64,000 bases of DNA from a virus. The stretch covers positions 56,748-120,747 of the IMG/VR virus record IMGVR_UViG_3300030047_000014. One strand, 5' to 3'. The notes under the pieces were generated by a model. The model was not told where the DNA came from. It saw only the letters and a list, made by a program, of their open reading frames with translations, and did no database searches. The translations under genes and the position numbers were made by a program. Positions 57,003 through 64,000 of this stretch are shown piece after piece; position 1 is the stretch's first letter, and each line of letters begins with the position of its first letter.

Positions 57003-57434
57003 ATGCCTACATTTATAAAAACAGGATTATGGGAGAAAGCATCAAAGAGTTTTAAAGGTTGGTTGAATCTAGATCAACTAATCCAGGATAATGTATCCTC
57101 TAATAAGAATAAAAAGATATATACTGCTATAATCTCTCAAACAGGAACTTCAGCACCAGTTGTTAATACTTTATTAGAAGATGGTATTTCATCTCCTGTA
57201 TGGAGTTATTCTGCTGTTGGTACATTTCTATTAACCAAAACAGGAGCATTTACAGTGAATAAGACTGTTCCTTCTAAAATTGATGCTGGATATGATGCTT
57301 CAGGTAATCTATTTACACTTGAAAGAACAAGTGTGGATGTAATGACTCTTAAAACATATGCAGCAGTAGATACTTCTACTCTTGCTAATGGTGTATTAGT
57401 AAATCAATTCATCAATATAGAAATCTATATATAA
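57003..57434 (+). CDS. Small trimeric-type tail/structural protein
   Basis: 143 residues. IYTAIISQTGTSAPVVNTLLEDG followed by WSYSAVGTFLLTKTGAF is a pattern common in small proteins next to fibre genes of Bacteroidetes phages. It is probably beta-rich. Its stop overlaps the tail-spike start (TAATG), so it may be a spike adaptor. The role is inferred from context. Confidence 0.55.
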   Translation: MPTFIKTGLWEKASKSFKGWLNLDQLIQDNVSSNKNKKIYTAIISQTGTSAPVVNTLLEDGISSPVWSYSAVGTFLLTKTGAFTVNKTVPSKIDAGYDASGNLFTLERTSVDVMTLKTYAAVDTSTLANGVLVNQFINIEIYI

Positions 57435-59713
57435 TGGGAACATTTAGTAAAACATTTAGTAAAACATTTGGAGTAGTTCACAGTGGGTCATTGTTGAACC
57501 AAATACCATTCAAGTCAGACGCTCTTGTTTGGTTGGATGGAACAATTTCAGGCAACAACTTTGTCGATAAAATAAGCGGTAAATTATTTCCCATCACAGG
57601 CAAAGATTTTGACGCAAATTGGACAAAGGGATTTCCTTATAAATCAGCCGCAACCATTTCCGCACCTGTTGGGGATGCCACTTTAATCGCTGCCGATTTG
57701 AATAGTTATTGGTACACCGCCGGTACACCTAACCAAATACCTGTTGTTAGCTTGTTTCAAGACGTTGACTACGAGCATAAATTCTTTTGCAGGCATTCGC
57801 CTCAGGTAACTGATTCAAATGGAGTGGAAACATTCGAACCGCGTGTTTCTGATATTGTGATTTATAGTACAGTAAAAACAAGCACTGATTTAGTTAAGTG
57901 TCAAACTTATTTTGGTGTTCCGACTGAAGATTTAACTGCGTTGTGGGTTGCATCTGGTGGATCAGACGCAACAGGGACAGGAACTAAGGCTAAGCCCTAT
58001 CAAACAATACAGGCAGGGAATAATGTCGGAACAAGCGGGAAAACTGTTTACGTAAAAGGTAATGGAACATTCAGGGAGCAACAAAATGGAGCATCCTTGT
58101 ATCTGTTTTTATCAAAATCAATTACGTTCATATCGCTTGGTCATAATACCATTGTTGCCAATAGCGCGATCAGAAAAGTATATGTAAATAGTGGAGATAA
58201 TATATTAAAAGGGTTTGTTTTAGATGGAGAAAATACAGCAGGCGATTTATTCAACTTCGCTGCGGCAAATATCAAAACAACAACATTAGATAAGTGCCTC
58301 TTAAAAAATGTTCCTACGCAATATCTATACTCAACCGGAGCAAACGATAATATAATTCTCAAAAATTGTGTAATAGCCGCAAATTCAGCAGGCACGCAAA
58401 TCAACAGTATGTCGTGTTCTTTGATTGATACCTGTTATTTATTGAATATTTCAACGTACTTAAATACAATTGATTGTATTTTTATAAATAACAAAGTACC
58501 AACGTGCAACAAAACAAACATATTACTATTATATGGAGTTGGGCTAAATGCTTATGGAAATGACCTTAATTACAAAACCAATAGCCTATCTCAGTTGGCT
58601 AATTACACCGTAGCAAAGACTATAACAATAAAGTATAATAAATTTCATCAAAGTGACACGGCAACCGCAGGAGGGACGGGAGTGTATTTTACTGGCACGA
58701 TTACATTTAAGTGCTCAAACAACAAATTTGAATCTACAATAACTTCCGCATTGTCTTCTATATCATACTTTATTCGTTCAACTTCAAATGGACAAGAAAT
58801 AAAGAATAATTCTTTTTTAAGTAAAACACAATCTGAGTTTCAACACATCAATGCAGTTGGAGCAGCTTCATTGATTCAAAATAATTGGAGCAAGTCAAAT
58901 TCTATTATTGGAATACAGCTCGGTCTTGGTGCGGAAGTGGCAAGCGCAGGGTTAAACGATAATTCAATTGTTATAAATAATCGTTTAATTGGTTATAAAG
59001 TTGACTATCCAGATGTTGTGGGTGCAACTATTCATCAGATGTTTGTTTCATCAGGCATAAACATTAAGATTGCATATAATCACAACTCGCATTCTTGCAT
59101 TGGACTGGTTGTAAAAACCGATTCTACATCAAGAACTTATACGTCGGAAGGTGTATATTATAATCTTTTTGAGGAATGCAGAAACGGAATTGGGATAGGT
59201 GGTGTTGTTGGAATAAACATTTTTAATAATGTAATAAAACGATCATCCTACGCCTATTCAGAGCCGATTGTTGGGCAGATTATGGCAATAGAGAATACCG
59301 CAATTGTTGGTAATCAATATTGCTCTAATATTGTAATAAAAAACAATATCATAATATCGCAACTCGCAAATGATAAGTTGCTTTATTTTGAAACCGGATC
59401 AGAATCAGGATGTATTGCACAAAACAATGTTCTTATTGGAACGATACTATTAACGGCTGGACTGACAAATTACACCGATTTAGCAACTGCGCAAGCAGCC
59501 GGAAAACTATTGGGTTGTATTGTTTCTGATCCGCTTTTGGATGCAAACTTAATCCCTTCATCTCCGATTGTAATAGGTGAAAACTTAGGGGTGAATTACA
59601 AAGATGCTTTAGATATTACAACGACATGGGGAAGCGAAACAACAACTCCGGGGATTGTAACTAAAAAGCAACCAGCAGCTGGAAATTGGCAAGTTGGGGC
59701 GTATGTAGTTTAG
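57434..59713 (+). CDS. Tail spike with parallel beta-helix, foreign composition
   Basis: 759 residues. The first 13 or so residues repeat FSKTFSKTF. Residues about 20-165 look like a head or concanavalin-like domain. Residues about 170-740 form a right-handed beta-helix (WVASGGSDATGTGTKAKPYQTIQAG start, many NNxI turns). It probably binds or depolymerises surface polysaccharide; no catalytic residues are identified. From about base 57475 codon use shifts to GCC, CCG, CGC and AAC, unlike every neighbour, and returns to phage style after the stop. This points to recent acquisition of the whole receptor-binding part. Confidence 0.75.
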   Translation: MGTFSKTFSKTFGVVHSGSLLNQIPFKSDALVWLDGTISGNNFVDKISGKLFPITGKDFDANWTKGFPYKSAATISAPVGDATLIAADLNSYWYTAGTPNQIPVVSLFQDVDYEHKFFCRHSPQVTDSNGVETFEPRVSDIVIYSTVKTSTDLVKCQTYFGVPTEDLTALWVASGGSDATGTGTKAKPYQTIQAGNNVGTSGKTVYVKGNGTFREQQNGASLYLFLSKSITFISLGHNTIVANSAIRKVYVNSGDNILKGFVLDGENTAGDLFNFAAANIKTTTLDKCLLKNVPTQYLYSTGANDNIILKNCVIAANSAGTQINSMSCSLIDTCYLLNISTYLNTIDCIFINNKVPTCNKTNILLLYGVGLNAYGNDLNYKTNSLSQLANYTVAKTITIKYNKFHQSDTATAGGTGVYFTGTITFKCSNNKFESTITSALSSISYFIRSTSNGQEIKNNSFLSKTQSEFQHINAVGAASLIQNNWSKSNSIIGIQLGLGAEVASAGLNDNSIVINNRLIGYKVDYPDVVGATIHQMFVSSGINIKIAYNHNSHSCIGLVVKTDSTSRTYTSEGVYYNLFEECRNGIGIGGVVGINIFNNVIKRSSYAYSEPIVGQIMAIENTAIVGNQYCSNIVIKNNIIISQLANDKLLYFETGSESGCIAQNNVLIGTILLTAGLTNYTDLATAQAAGKLLGCIVSDPLLDANLIPSSPIVIGENLGVNYKDALDITTTWGSETTTPGIVTKKQPAAGNWQVGAYVV

Positions 59714-59748
59714 TTCACATAGAGAAGCAATTTGAAATCTTAAATAAA

Positions 59749-59780
59749 TTTGGAGAAATCATTAGATTTTTATATTTTTG
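59749..59780 (+). promoter_or_regulatory. Bacteroidetes-type promoter
   Basis: TTTG at 59749-59752, a 20-nt spacer and TATTTTTG at 59773-59780, a perfect TAnnTTTG. The start codon at 59808 is 27 bases downstream. The spacing is the same as in the 51726 promoter. Confidence 0.65.
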
Positions 59781-59807
59781 ATGAGTTAAACCAATAAATT
59801 TATTGCT

Positions 59808-60077
59808 ATGATGAAGATTGTTAAGGATGATGATAATGAGGACAATGTTGTAAAAAAAGAAGTTGTTAATAAGTATGATAGAAGTAAACGTTATACCTGG
59901 ACTCCTGAGGATAAATTTGAATTATCAGGTGAGCAATTTGGTTCTGTTATTAATGCTCTTAGAGCTATAGCCCAGATCTTTCCTATGGAACTTATACAGA
60001 TGGCTAATGCAGGAATTGAGCAGGTAATGATGGATAGTGTAAATAAAGACATTATAAAAGAAGTAATAGAAGAATAA
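59808..60077 (+). CDS. Small acidic hypothetical protein
   Basis: 89 residues from the first of two adjacent ATG codons. An acidic N-terminus (DDDNEDN) is followed by a helical body (YTWTPEDKFELSGEQFGSVINALRAIA). It is the first gene after the promoter at 59749. Similar small proteins stand beside fibre genes in Bacteroidetes phages. The function is unknown. Confidence 0.55.
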   Translation: MMKIVKDDDNEDNVVKKEVVNKYDRSKRYTWTPEDKFELSGEQFGSVINALRAIAQIFPMELIQMANAGIEQVMMDSVNKDIIKEVIEE

Positions 60078-60081
60078 GATC

Positions 60082-60231
60082 ATGTCAGACAAAAAATGGA
60101 TACAGAAAGCTTTTGCTTCCATAAAAAAGTAGAGGTACAGCAGGTAAATGTACACCAATAACAAAGCCAGGATGTACTGGAGAGCTAAAGCATTAGCTCA
60201 GACATTCAAGAAAATGAGTAAAAATAAATAG
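60082..60231 (+). pseudogene. Conserved basic mini-protein broken by two compensating frameshifts
   Basis: The frame from ATG 60082 reads MSDKKWIQKAFASI and stops at TAG 60130-60132. The +1 frame then reads SRGTAGKCTPITKPGCTG, and the original frame resumes with RAKALAQTFKKMSKNK and stops at 60229-60231. Joined, these give the familiar basic phage mini-protein of about 48 residues. The breaks fall at an A6 run (60123-60128) and at GGAGAG (about 60179-60184). One extra A and one missing base would explain both. It is a true pseudogene, recoding, or an assembly error. Confidence 0.55.
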
Positions 60232-60234
60232 ATT

Positions 60235-60303
60235 ATGACAAACACTAAGAAAAAACCTACTATGACAAAATGTTGTGGAGGTGGTAAAATCAAAAAGAAA
60301 TGA
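60235..60303 (+). CDS. Tiny Lys/Cys-rich peptide
   Basis: 22 residues (MTKCCGGGKIKKK at the end). The CCGGGK-type ending with flanking lysines and the 4-base ATGA overlap with the next gene support translation, but the evidence is thin. Confidence 0.35.
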   Translation: MTNTKKKPTMTKCCGGGKIKKK

Positions 60304-60434
60304 AACAAGGGAAACCTCAGAAAGCACCAAAGGTTCCTATACTTGATCCTAAAAAGAATCATATGAGGGAAACTGATGTTATTAAAAAGAATAAGTCTCC
60401 GATGTCTCCGTTAACTAGAAAACGATTGTCTTAG
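60300..60434 (+). CDS. Small basic hypothetical protein
   Basis: 44 residues, rich in Lys and Pro (GKPQKAPKVPILDPKKN). It is coupled to the previous ORF by ATGA and is followed by a strong terminator 9 bases after its stop, which supports it as the last gene of the unit. Confidence 0.45.
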   Translation: MKQGKPQKAPKVPILDPKKNHMRETDVIKKNKSPMSPLTRKRLS

Positions 60435-60442
60435 TAAAAGTA

Positions 60443-60477
60443 AGAACCTCTCCTTAAGCAAGAGAGGTTCTTTTTTT
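60443..60477. terminator. Bidirectional terminator between convergent gene blocks
   Basis: A perfect 10-bp stem (AGAACCTCTC at 60443-60452 with GAGAGGTTCT at 60462-60471) is followed by a T run to 60477. It closes the plus-strand unit. The minus-strand glycosyltransferase ends at 60476, and the A-rich side (AAAAGTAAG) gives a weaker tract on the other strand. Confidence 0.85.
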
Positions 60478-61138
60478 ATAGTCCTAAGAAGTTTTTATAA
60501 GAAGAAGAACTTGAGGCATGTTCAATATAGTATTTAAACTCCTCATTTTTTAAATATTCTTCTTTTGTTAATTCCCAGGGATAATGTCTGGCTACATATG
60601 GAAATGTTGCAGAGGATCCTCCAATAAAATAATCTCTTCTTTTATATAGAGCAAATGTAGTATCAATTGGTACTTCTGTATATACATCTATCTTTACGTC
60701 AGAGTTAACCCATCTGCTCTTCTCATACCCTTGCATATGATCATAGTAGGGGGATTCAGGAGTAACTCTCTGCCAGTCTAAGCCAAGTCCTATTTTAGAG
60801 ATATGCCATTGTCCTAAAGCAACTATTCTATTAAAAAGGTAATCTAATGTATCAGAAGGAGTATTCTCTAATCCTAGATCAGAATCAGATGTTACATAGT
60901 AATCTGATTTTAAAGCTTCCACACATCCAGAATCCCAAGGTGCTGTATGACCCATATTCTTATTTAGTTTTAATACTGTACAAGGATTTGTTTCATACCA
61001 CTCCAGAAGAGGTTCATATGTGGAATCATTATCTAATATAATGATTTCTCCTACATTATTATATGTCTTAATCTTCTCTATCATAGCTTTAGTCCAGGTA
61101 AGAAGATCTCTATTATTAATGATTACAGGTATTTTCAT
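60476..61138 (-). CDS. GT2-like glycosyltransferase
   Basis: 220 residues. The opening IPVIINNRDLLTWTKAMIEKI and IIILDNDST (about 32-40) form the nucleotide-binding part, and D85-S-D87 in YVTSDSDLGL the metal site. It is the last gene of a minus-strand cluster with two further GT2-like genes and a sugar methyltransferase. It overlaps the methyltransferase gene by 4 bases (ATGA). It probably adds a sugar to a glycan built by this cluster; donor and acceptor are unknown. Confidence 0.75.
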   Translation of the reverse strand: MKIPVIINNRDLLTWTKAMIEKIKTYNNVGEIIILDNDSTYEPLLEWYETNPCTVLKLNKNMGHTAPWDSGCVEALKSDYYVTSDSDLGLENTPSDTLDYLFNRIVALGQWHISKIGLGLDWQRVTPESPYYDHMQGYEKSRWVNSDVKIDVYTEVPIDTTFALYKRRDYFIGGSSATFPYVARHYPWELTKEEYLKNEEFKYYIEHASSSSSYKNFLGL

Positions 61139-61701
61139 TTCTGAATGATTAAAAGTTTATCATCACAAAGGATTTGATACTTTTTAAAATAAGACATTGC
61201 ACCTTCTGCAGTAATTCCTTGATGGATATAAAACATTTCTCTGAATAACTTGCCTATTTGTGCTTGTGGGGCGTGAAGATCCTCTATGAAGTAATATCCC
61301 CCTTCTTTTAATAAAGGATAAAGAGCTTTAAAAGAAGCTACAATATCATCATAGTTATGACTTCCATCATCTACAATAAAATCATATCTGAAATCTCTGA
61401 ATTCTGCATTTATATATGCAGGATCTGCAGCATTCCCAATATTAACTCTTAGGTTCTTATTCTCCCAGGTAACAAAGTTTAATACTCCTGCATCAATATC
61501 AATACCAGTAATATCTAATTCAGGATTATATTCATACCACATTCTAAGAGAATCTCCATGCCATATCCCTATTTCAAAAAGATCATATTTACCTGTCTCA
61601 GGAATAATCTTTCCATATTCTTCTGTATAACCATGAGCTTCATAAGCTAATGTGCCTTTGTCACAGTTATATTTATTTGCTAATTCTGTAAGTCTATTCA
61701 T
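61135..61701 (-). CDS. SAM-dependent sugar O-methyltransferase-like protein
   Basis: 188 residues. CDKGTLAYEAHGYTEEYGKII followed by FEIGIWHGDSLRMW (about 42-55), ITGIDID (about 65-71) and DFIVDDGSHNYDDI (about 108-121) matches class I SAM enzymes of the macrocin/MycE sugar O-methyltransferase or Methyltransf_24 type. GGYYFIEDLHAP follows. It lies between glycosyltransferases and overlaps both neighbours by 4 bases, so methylation of a sugar in the same glycan is a fair inference. Confidence 0.75.
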   Translation of the reverse strand: MNRLTELANKYNCDKGTLAYEAHGYTEEYGKIIPETGKYDLFEIGIWHGDSLRMWYEYNPELDITGIDIDAGVLNFVTWENKNLRVNIGNAADPAYINAEFRDFRYDFIVDDGSHNYDDIVASFKALYPLLKEGGYYFIEDLHAPQAQIGKLFREMFYIHQGITAEGAMSYFKKYQILCDDKLLIIQK

Positions 61702-61880
61702 CTACTGTAATTATCATCAATTATTTTTCTAATCTCTGTAATTCCTTCAATAATTTTTTTGAAATAAGCATCTAAGATTCTAGGATCATCATAGAATATA
61801 TGTCCATAATCCTGAATAAAATAATAGAAATCTATTATTTCTCCCATTTCTTGTTTTTTTATTTCATTTATATCAGCCAT
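61698..61880 (-). CDS. Short helical protein in glycosylation cluster
   Basis: 60 residues, helical and charged (KKIIEGITEIRKIIDD). Its stop overlaps the methyltransferase start (ATGA), and it starts one base after the next glycosyltransferase's stop region. It may be a partner subunit; no family was recognised. Confidence 0.5.
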   Translation of the reverse strand: MADINEIKKQEMGEIIDFYYFIQDYGHIFYDDPRILDAYFKKIIEGITEIRKIIDDNYSR

Positions 61881-61881
61881 A

Positions 61882-62463
61882 TTAATTGTGTATAAAAAGT
61901 ACCTTGTTAATTTTTACTATTCTCTCATTAGGAAACTTAGTTTTAAAAGCTTCCACAAATAAACCATCAGCAGCATATTGTACTCCTAAAGGAATTTGTT
62001 GTGCTAAATCTCTACGTGTAGCAAAAGCTCCCATATCAATCTGATTGAATCCTGGCTCACATTTGAAATATTGATAGTCATAATGACTATGTACCATATC
62101 CCAATAGATCATTCCTGGAGCTCCTTTATTAGCAGCTTTAATTAACTCTTCTACAAAATTGGGAGTATAATAGTTATCATCTCCTGTCATTATAATATAG
62201 TCTGCAGTAGATAATTGTTTTCCTATTTCTCTTGGTGTATGTCCCCAGTCATTATAGCTGTGTTCTGTAAACTCAGCATAAATACGAGAATCATCTTGAG
62301 TAACTATAGTTTCCCATATTTTATTATCCCATCTATCCTCAAAACATCCATCCACAACTACCATAGCACTCCAATCTGAATTACCTTGAGCTAATAGAGA
62401 GGATAACATACATCTTAATAAATCTACTCTATCATATGTAGGTATTATGAATTCAACTTTCAT
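61882..62463 (-). CDS. GT2-family glycosyltransferase
   Basis: 193 residues. MKVEFIIPTYDRVDLLRCMLSSLLAQ and VVVDGC form the classical GT2 start, and MTGDDNYYTPNF (D95-D96) the metal site. QIDMGAFATRRDLAQQI and ADGLFVEAF fit the acceptor side. It is short for the family but complete in its catalytic part. It overlaps the upstream small gene by 11 bases. A cytoplasmic enzyme is expected. Confidence 0.85.
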   Translation of the reverse strand: MKVEFIIPTYDRVDLLRCMLSSLLAQGNSDWSAMVVVDGCFEDRWDNKIWETIVTQDDSRIYAEFTEHSYNDWGHTPREIGKQLSTADYIIMTGDDNYYTPNFVEELIKAANKGAPGMIYWDMVHSHYDYQYFKCEPGFNQIDMGAFATRRDLAQQIPLGVQYAADGLFVEAFKTKFPNERIVKINKVLFIHN

Positions 62464-62677
62464 ATTTTATCATTTTAAGAGTTTCCTTAAGTATTTCTAC
62501 TTTCCTATATATAAGATTAAAATAAGCAACATTATTAAATTCTCTTTCTTCAGCTATCTTATTTATATCTTCTAACATTTTAATTTCATCCTCCATCATT
62601 CTTTCTTTAATTTTCTTTGAAGCATCTATAGGATCTTTACTATGTACATTAATGTCCATAATTTCGTGTAGTGTCAT
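62453..62677 (-). CDS. Coiled-coil small protein in glycosylation cluster
   Basis: 74 residues, almost wholly helical with heptad-like charge (KKIKERMMEDEIKMLEDINKIAEE). It overlaps the genes on both sides, which supports translation. A scaffold or partner for the glycosyltransferases is possible but speculative. Confidence 0.5.
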   Translation of the reverse strand: MTLHEIMDINVHSKDPIDASKKIKERMMEDEIKMLEDINKIAEEREFNNVAYFNLIYRKVEILKETLKMIKYES

Positions 62678-63417
62678 TTTAAAAAATCTTTTAGTTTCTG
62701 AATATAATCATATTTCCAATGTGGATTTAAATGAATATCTCCAGTAGGAATATTTCCTATCACTCTTTGATATTCAATATGTGCACTATGTCTTTGGATA
62801 ACATTAGGTCTTGTTCCATCATCCGTTCCCATTCCTGACATATGATACCCACGATTTCCCCAAACATATATCCAACTAACATTTTCATCAGTAGGATCTG
62901 CAAATACAATGTTCCTGGATGTCTCCTTTATCTTTATAACAAAGCTCATATCATATCCTGCATTCTCAAGAGGATATCCACCTATTTTTTCCCAGATCTT
63001 CCTACTAAATACAATACCTGAATTACCTACACCTGTTATAGCTTGAATATCTGGGGCATTCATAAGAATAGCCCTATGCCAGTGTAAAAGATCTGAATCA
63101 GGGATAAAATACTTAGATATATTACTAAGATGGTTAGGCAAAGCCAAATCATCATCATCCCACTGAGCAATAATATCCCCTTTACAACAACTGACTGCAA
63201 AATTTTCTTTCTCTCCAATAGTAGTGAATGTTTCATCTAAATTAATTATTCGTACATTAGGATGATCATATATTAATTTCTGAAGAGGATAATCATTCAC
63301 TATTACTAGTTCTCTTCCTCCAGGATAATCTTGCTGAAGAAAAGACTGAATAGACTCTTCAAGAAACTCTACTCTGCCATATGTTATACATTTGCAGCTA
63401 ATAAAAGGATATTCCAT
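62674..63417 (-). CDS. GT2-family glycosyltransferase
   Basis: 247 residues. ISCKCITYGRVEFLEESIQSFLQQDYPG and LVIVNDYP are a GT2 N-terminus, with D87-D88-D89-D90 in AQWDDDDLALPNHL as the metal site. GVGNSGIVFSRKIWEKIGGY is the typical acceptor-side block. It is one of three GT2-like genes in the minus-strand cluster and overlaps the small coiled-coil gene by 4 bases (ATGA). Confidence 0.88.
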   Translation of the reverse strand: MEYPFISCKCITYGRVEFLEESIQSFLQQDYPGGRELVIVNDYPLQKLIYDHPNVRIINLDETFTTIGEKENFAVSCCKGDIIAQWDDDDLALPNHLSNISKYFIPDSDLLHWHRAILMNAPDIQAITGVGNSGIVFSRKIWEKIGGYPLENAGYDMSFVIKIKETSRNIVFADPTDENVSWIYVWGNRGYHMSGMGTDDGTRPNVIQRHSAHIEYQRVIGNIPTGDIHLNPHWKYDYIQKLKDFLK

Positions 63418-63419
63418 AA

Positions 63420-63614
63420 TTATTTACGCTCTATATAAATTACAGATGTATCATCTGTTCTTAGAGGACCATAACAGAATCCTGCTATATCTCCTAGTTT
63501 ATGACATCTAGGAATAGAGGCTCCTTTATAAATACATCCTGAACAATCTTCACCAGGTACTACTACTAGATTTCTTCCATTATCAAGGAAGGTTTCATTA
63601 ACTTTCTTTTCCAT
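63420..63614 (-). CDS. Small Cys-containing hypothetical protein
   Basis: 64 residues with four cysteines in CSGCIYKGASIPRC and FCYGPLR, a pattern that could bind zinc or a cluster. The start touches the stop of the upstream HNH-like gene. Such short proteins recur in Bacteroidetes phages without a known role. Confidence 0.5.
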   Translation of the reverse strand: MEKKVNETFLDNGRNLVVVPGEDCSGCIYKGASIPRCHKLGDIAGFCYGPLRTDDTSVIYIERK

Positions 63615-64000
63615 TATAAATTGTATTTGATTTTTAAGTATTCTCTGCGTTTATTAATCTCTGGATATCTATATATATCATTTCCTACATTAGTATGCTC
63701 ATCAAGAGTAAGAAGAATGATATTCTCTTCATTAAGTTTAGCTTCTTCATGTTTTTCTTTCTCTAGAATGTGGTGAAAGAAGACTGTTAAAGGTTCTCTT
63801 CCTAAATATGTACCTGAGATTTCTGATTCATGTTTTCTTTTATTCCAAATAGAAAGAAAAAAAGCTCTCATCTCAAGTACATCATCAAATATCTTAGACA
63901 TTTCTTCCTTTGAAGGAACTTTAGAATAGATTCTCTTTCGTGGTATGTGATTTTTACACAGACCATTTGACCATATATTATTATTACAATTCTCTATTTT
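63614..64000 (-). CDS. NinG-like HNH protein, 5' end beyond window
   Basis: The reverse frame is open from 64000 to the stop at 63614 with no break, so the internal Met at 63901 is not the true start. The reading shows ENCNNNIWSNGLCKNHIPRKRI, then FFLSIWNKRKHESEISGTYLG, FFHHILEKEKHEEA and DIYRYPEINKRREYLK. This matches the NinG/Rap-like HNH nucleases of Bacteroidetes phages (HH in FFHHIL, Asn in EENIILLT). A recombination-junction or homing nuclease role is expected. Confidence 0.7.
   Translation of the reverse strand, partial: KIENCNNNIWSNGLCKNHIPRKRIYSKVPSKEEMSKIFDDVLEMRAFFLSIWNKRKHESEISGTYLGREPLTVFFHHILEKEKHEEAKLNEENIILLTLDEHTNVGNDIYRYPEINKRREYLKIKYNL

Noticed and set aside
1-64000. Reassignment of TAG to glutamine, as in some crAss-like phages
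   Set aside because: Well-placed genes end in TAG (2296, 45588, 48709, 59713, 60434) next to new starts or terminators, and no in-frame TAG is needed to extend a conserved domain. Standard code 11 fits.

Overview
The window is a 64 kb stretch of an AT-rich, gene-dense tailed-phage genome, most likely a large crAss-like phage (Crassvirales, podovirus-type) of a Bacteroidetes host. The evidence is as follows. A block of ring, muzzle, cargo and RNA-polymerase genes stands in the order known from crAss001. One giant protein of 4228 residues carries a DFDID motif of the YonO/crAss-type virion RNA polymerase and an HEVFH zinc-protease motif. Bacteroidetes-type promoters (TTTG, 19-20 nt, TAnnTTTG) are present, start codons lack clear Shine-Dalgarno sequences, and FISUMP, DUF1566, DUF5977 and S74 fibre domains typical of Bacteroidetes phages occur. 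Family names were assigned by reading motifs; no database search was run.

Layout. 1-4449: end of a neck/ring-type gene, an abundant structural protein and a set of small fibre or decoration proteins, closed by a terminator. 4531-23108: a palindrome plus promoter, ring-type proteins, the muzzle (nozzle) protein, a lectin-rich insertion, a separately encoded muzzle C-terminal domain, and injected-cargo proteins with an HNH endonuclease between them. 20448-41404: a second copy of the palindrome/promoter unit, a cargo protein, the giant protease-RNA polymerase, a GIY-YIG endonuclease and a 1623-residue protein with a PD-(D/E)XK nuclease. 41475-48709: adhesion module (collagen-like GTS fibres, S74 fibre, lectin-like protein, beta-helix protein with a very long poly-threonine tract). 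48706-51690 (minus): a 994-residue three-domain glycosyltransferase. 51726-54308: promoter, lysis-type genes (membrane proteins, M15 peptidase) and small proteins. 54361-60434: another glycosyltransferase, GIY-YIG, and a tail-spike module with a compositionally foreign beta-helix protein. 60476-64000 (minus): three GT2-like glycosyltransferases, a sugar O-methyltransferase-like gene and a NinG-like HNH gene running off the window.

How it may work together. The virion genes are unusually rich in threonine tracts and Gly-Thr-Ser repeats, and the same window encodes at least seven glycosyltransferase domains plus a methyltransferase. One of those domains resembles the iron-binding autotransporter O-heptosyltransferases (TibC/AAH family), whose bacterial substrates are beta-helical adhesins. 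It is convoluted tail to tail with a gene for a beta-helix protein bearing a mucin-like Thr tract. The main hypothesis is therefore a phage-encoded O-glycosylation system that coats the phage's own fibres. This is inference, but it is directly testable.
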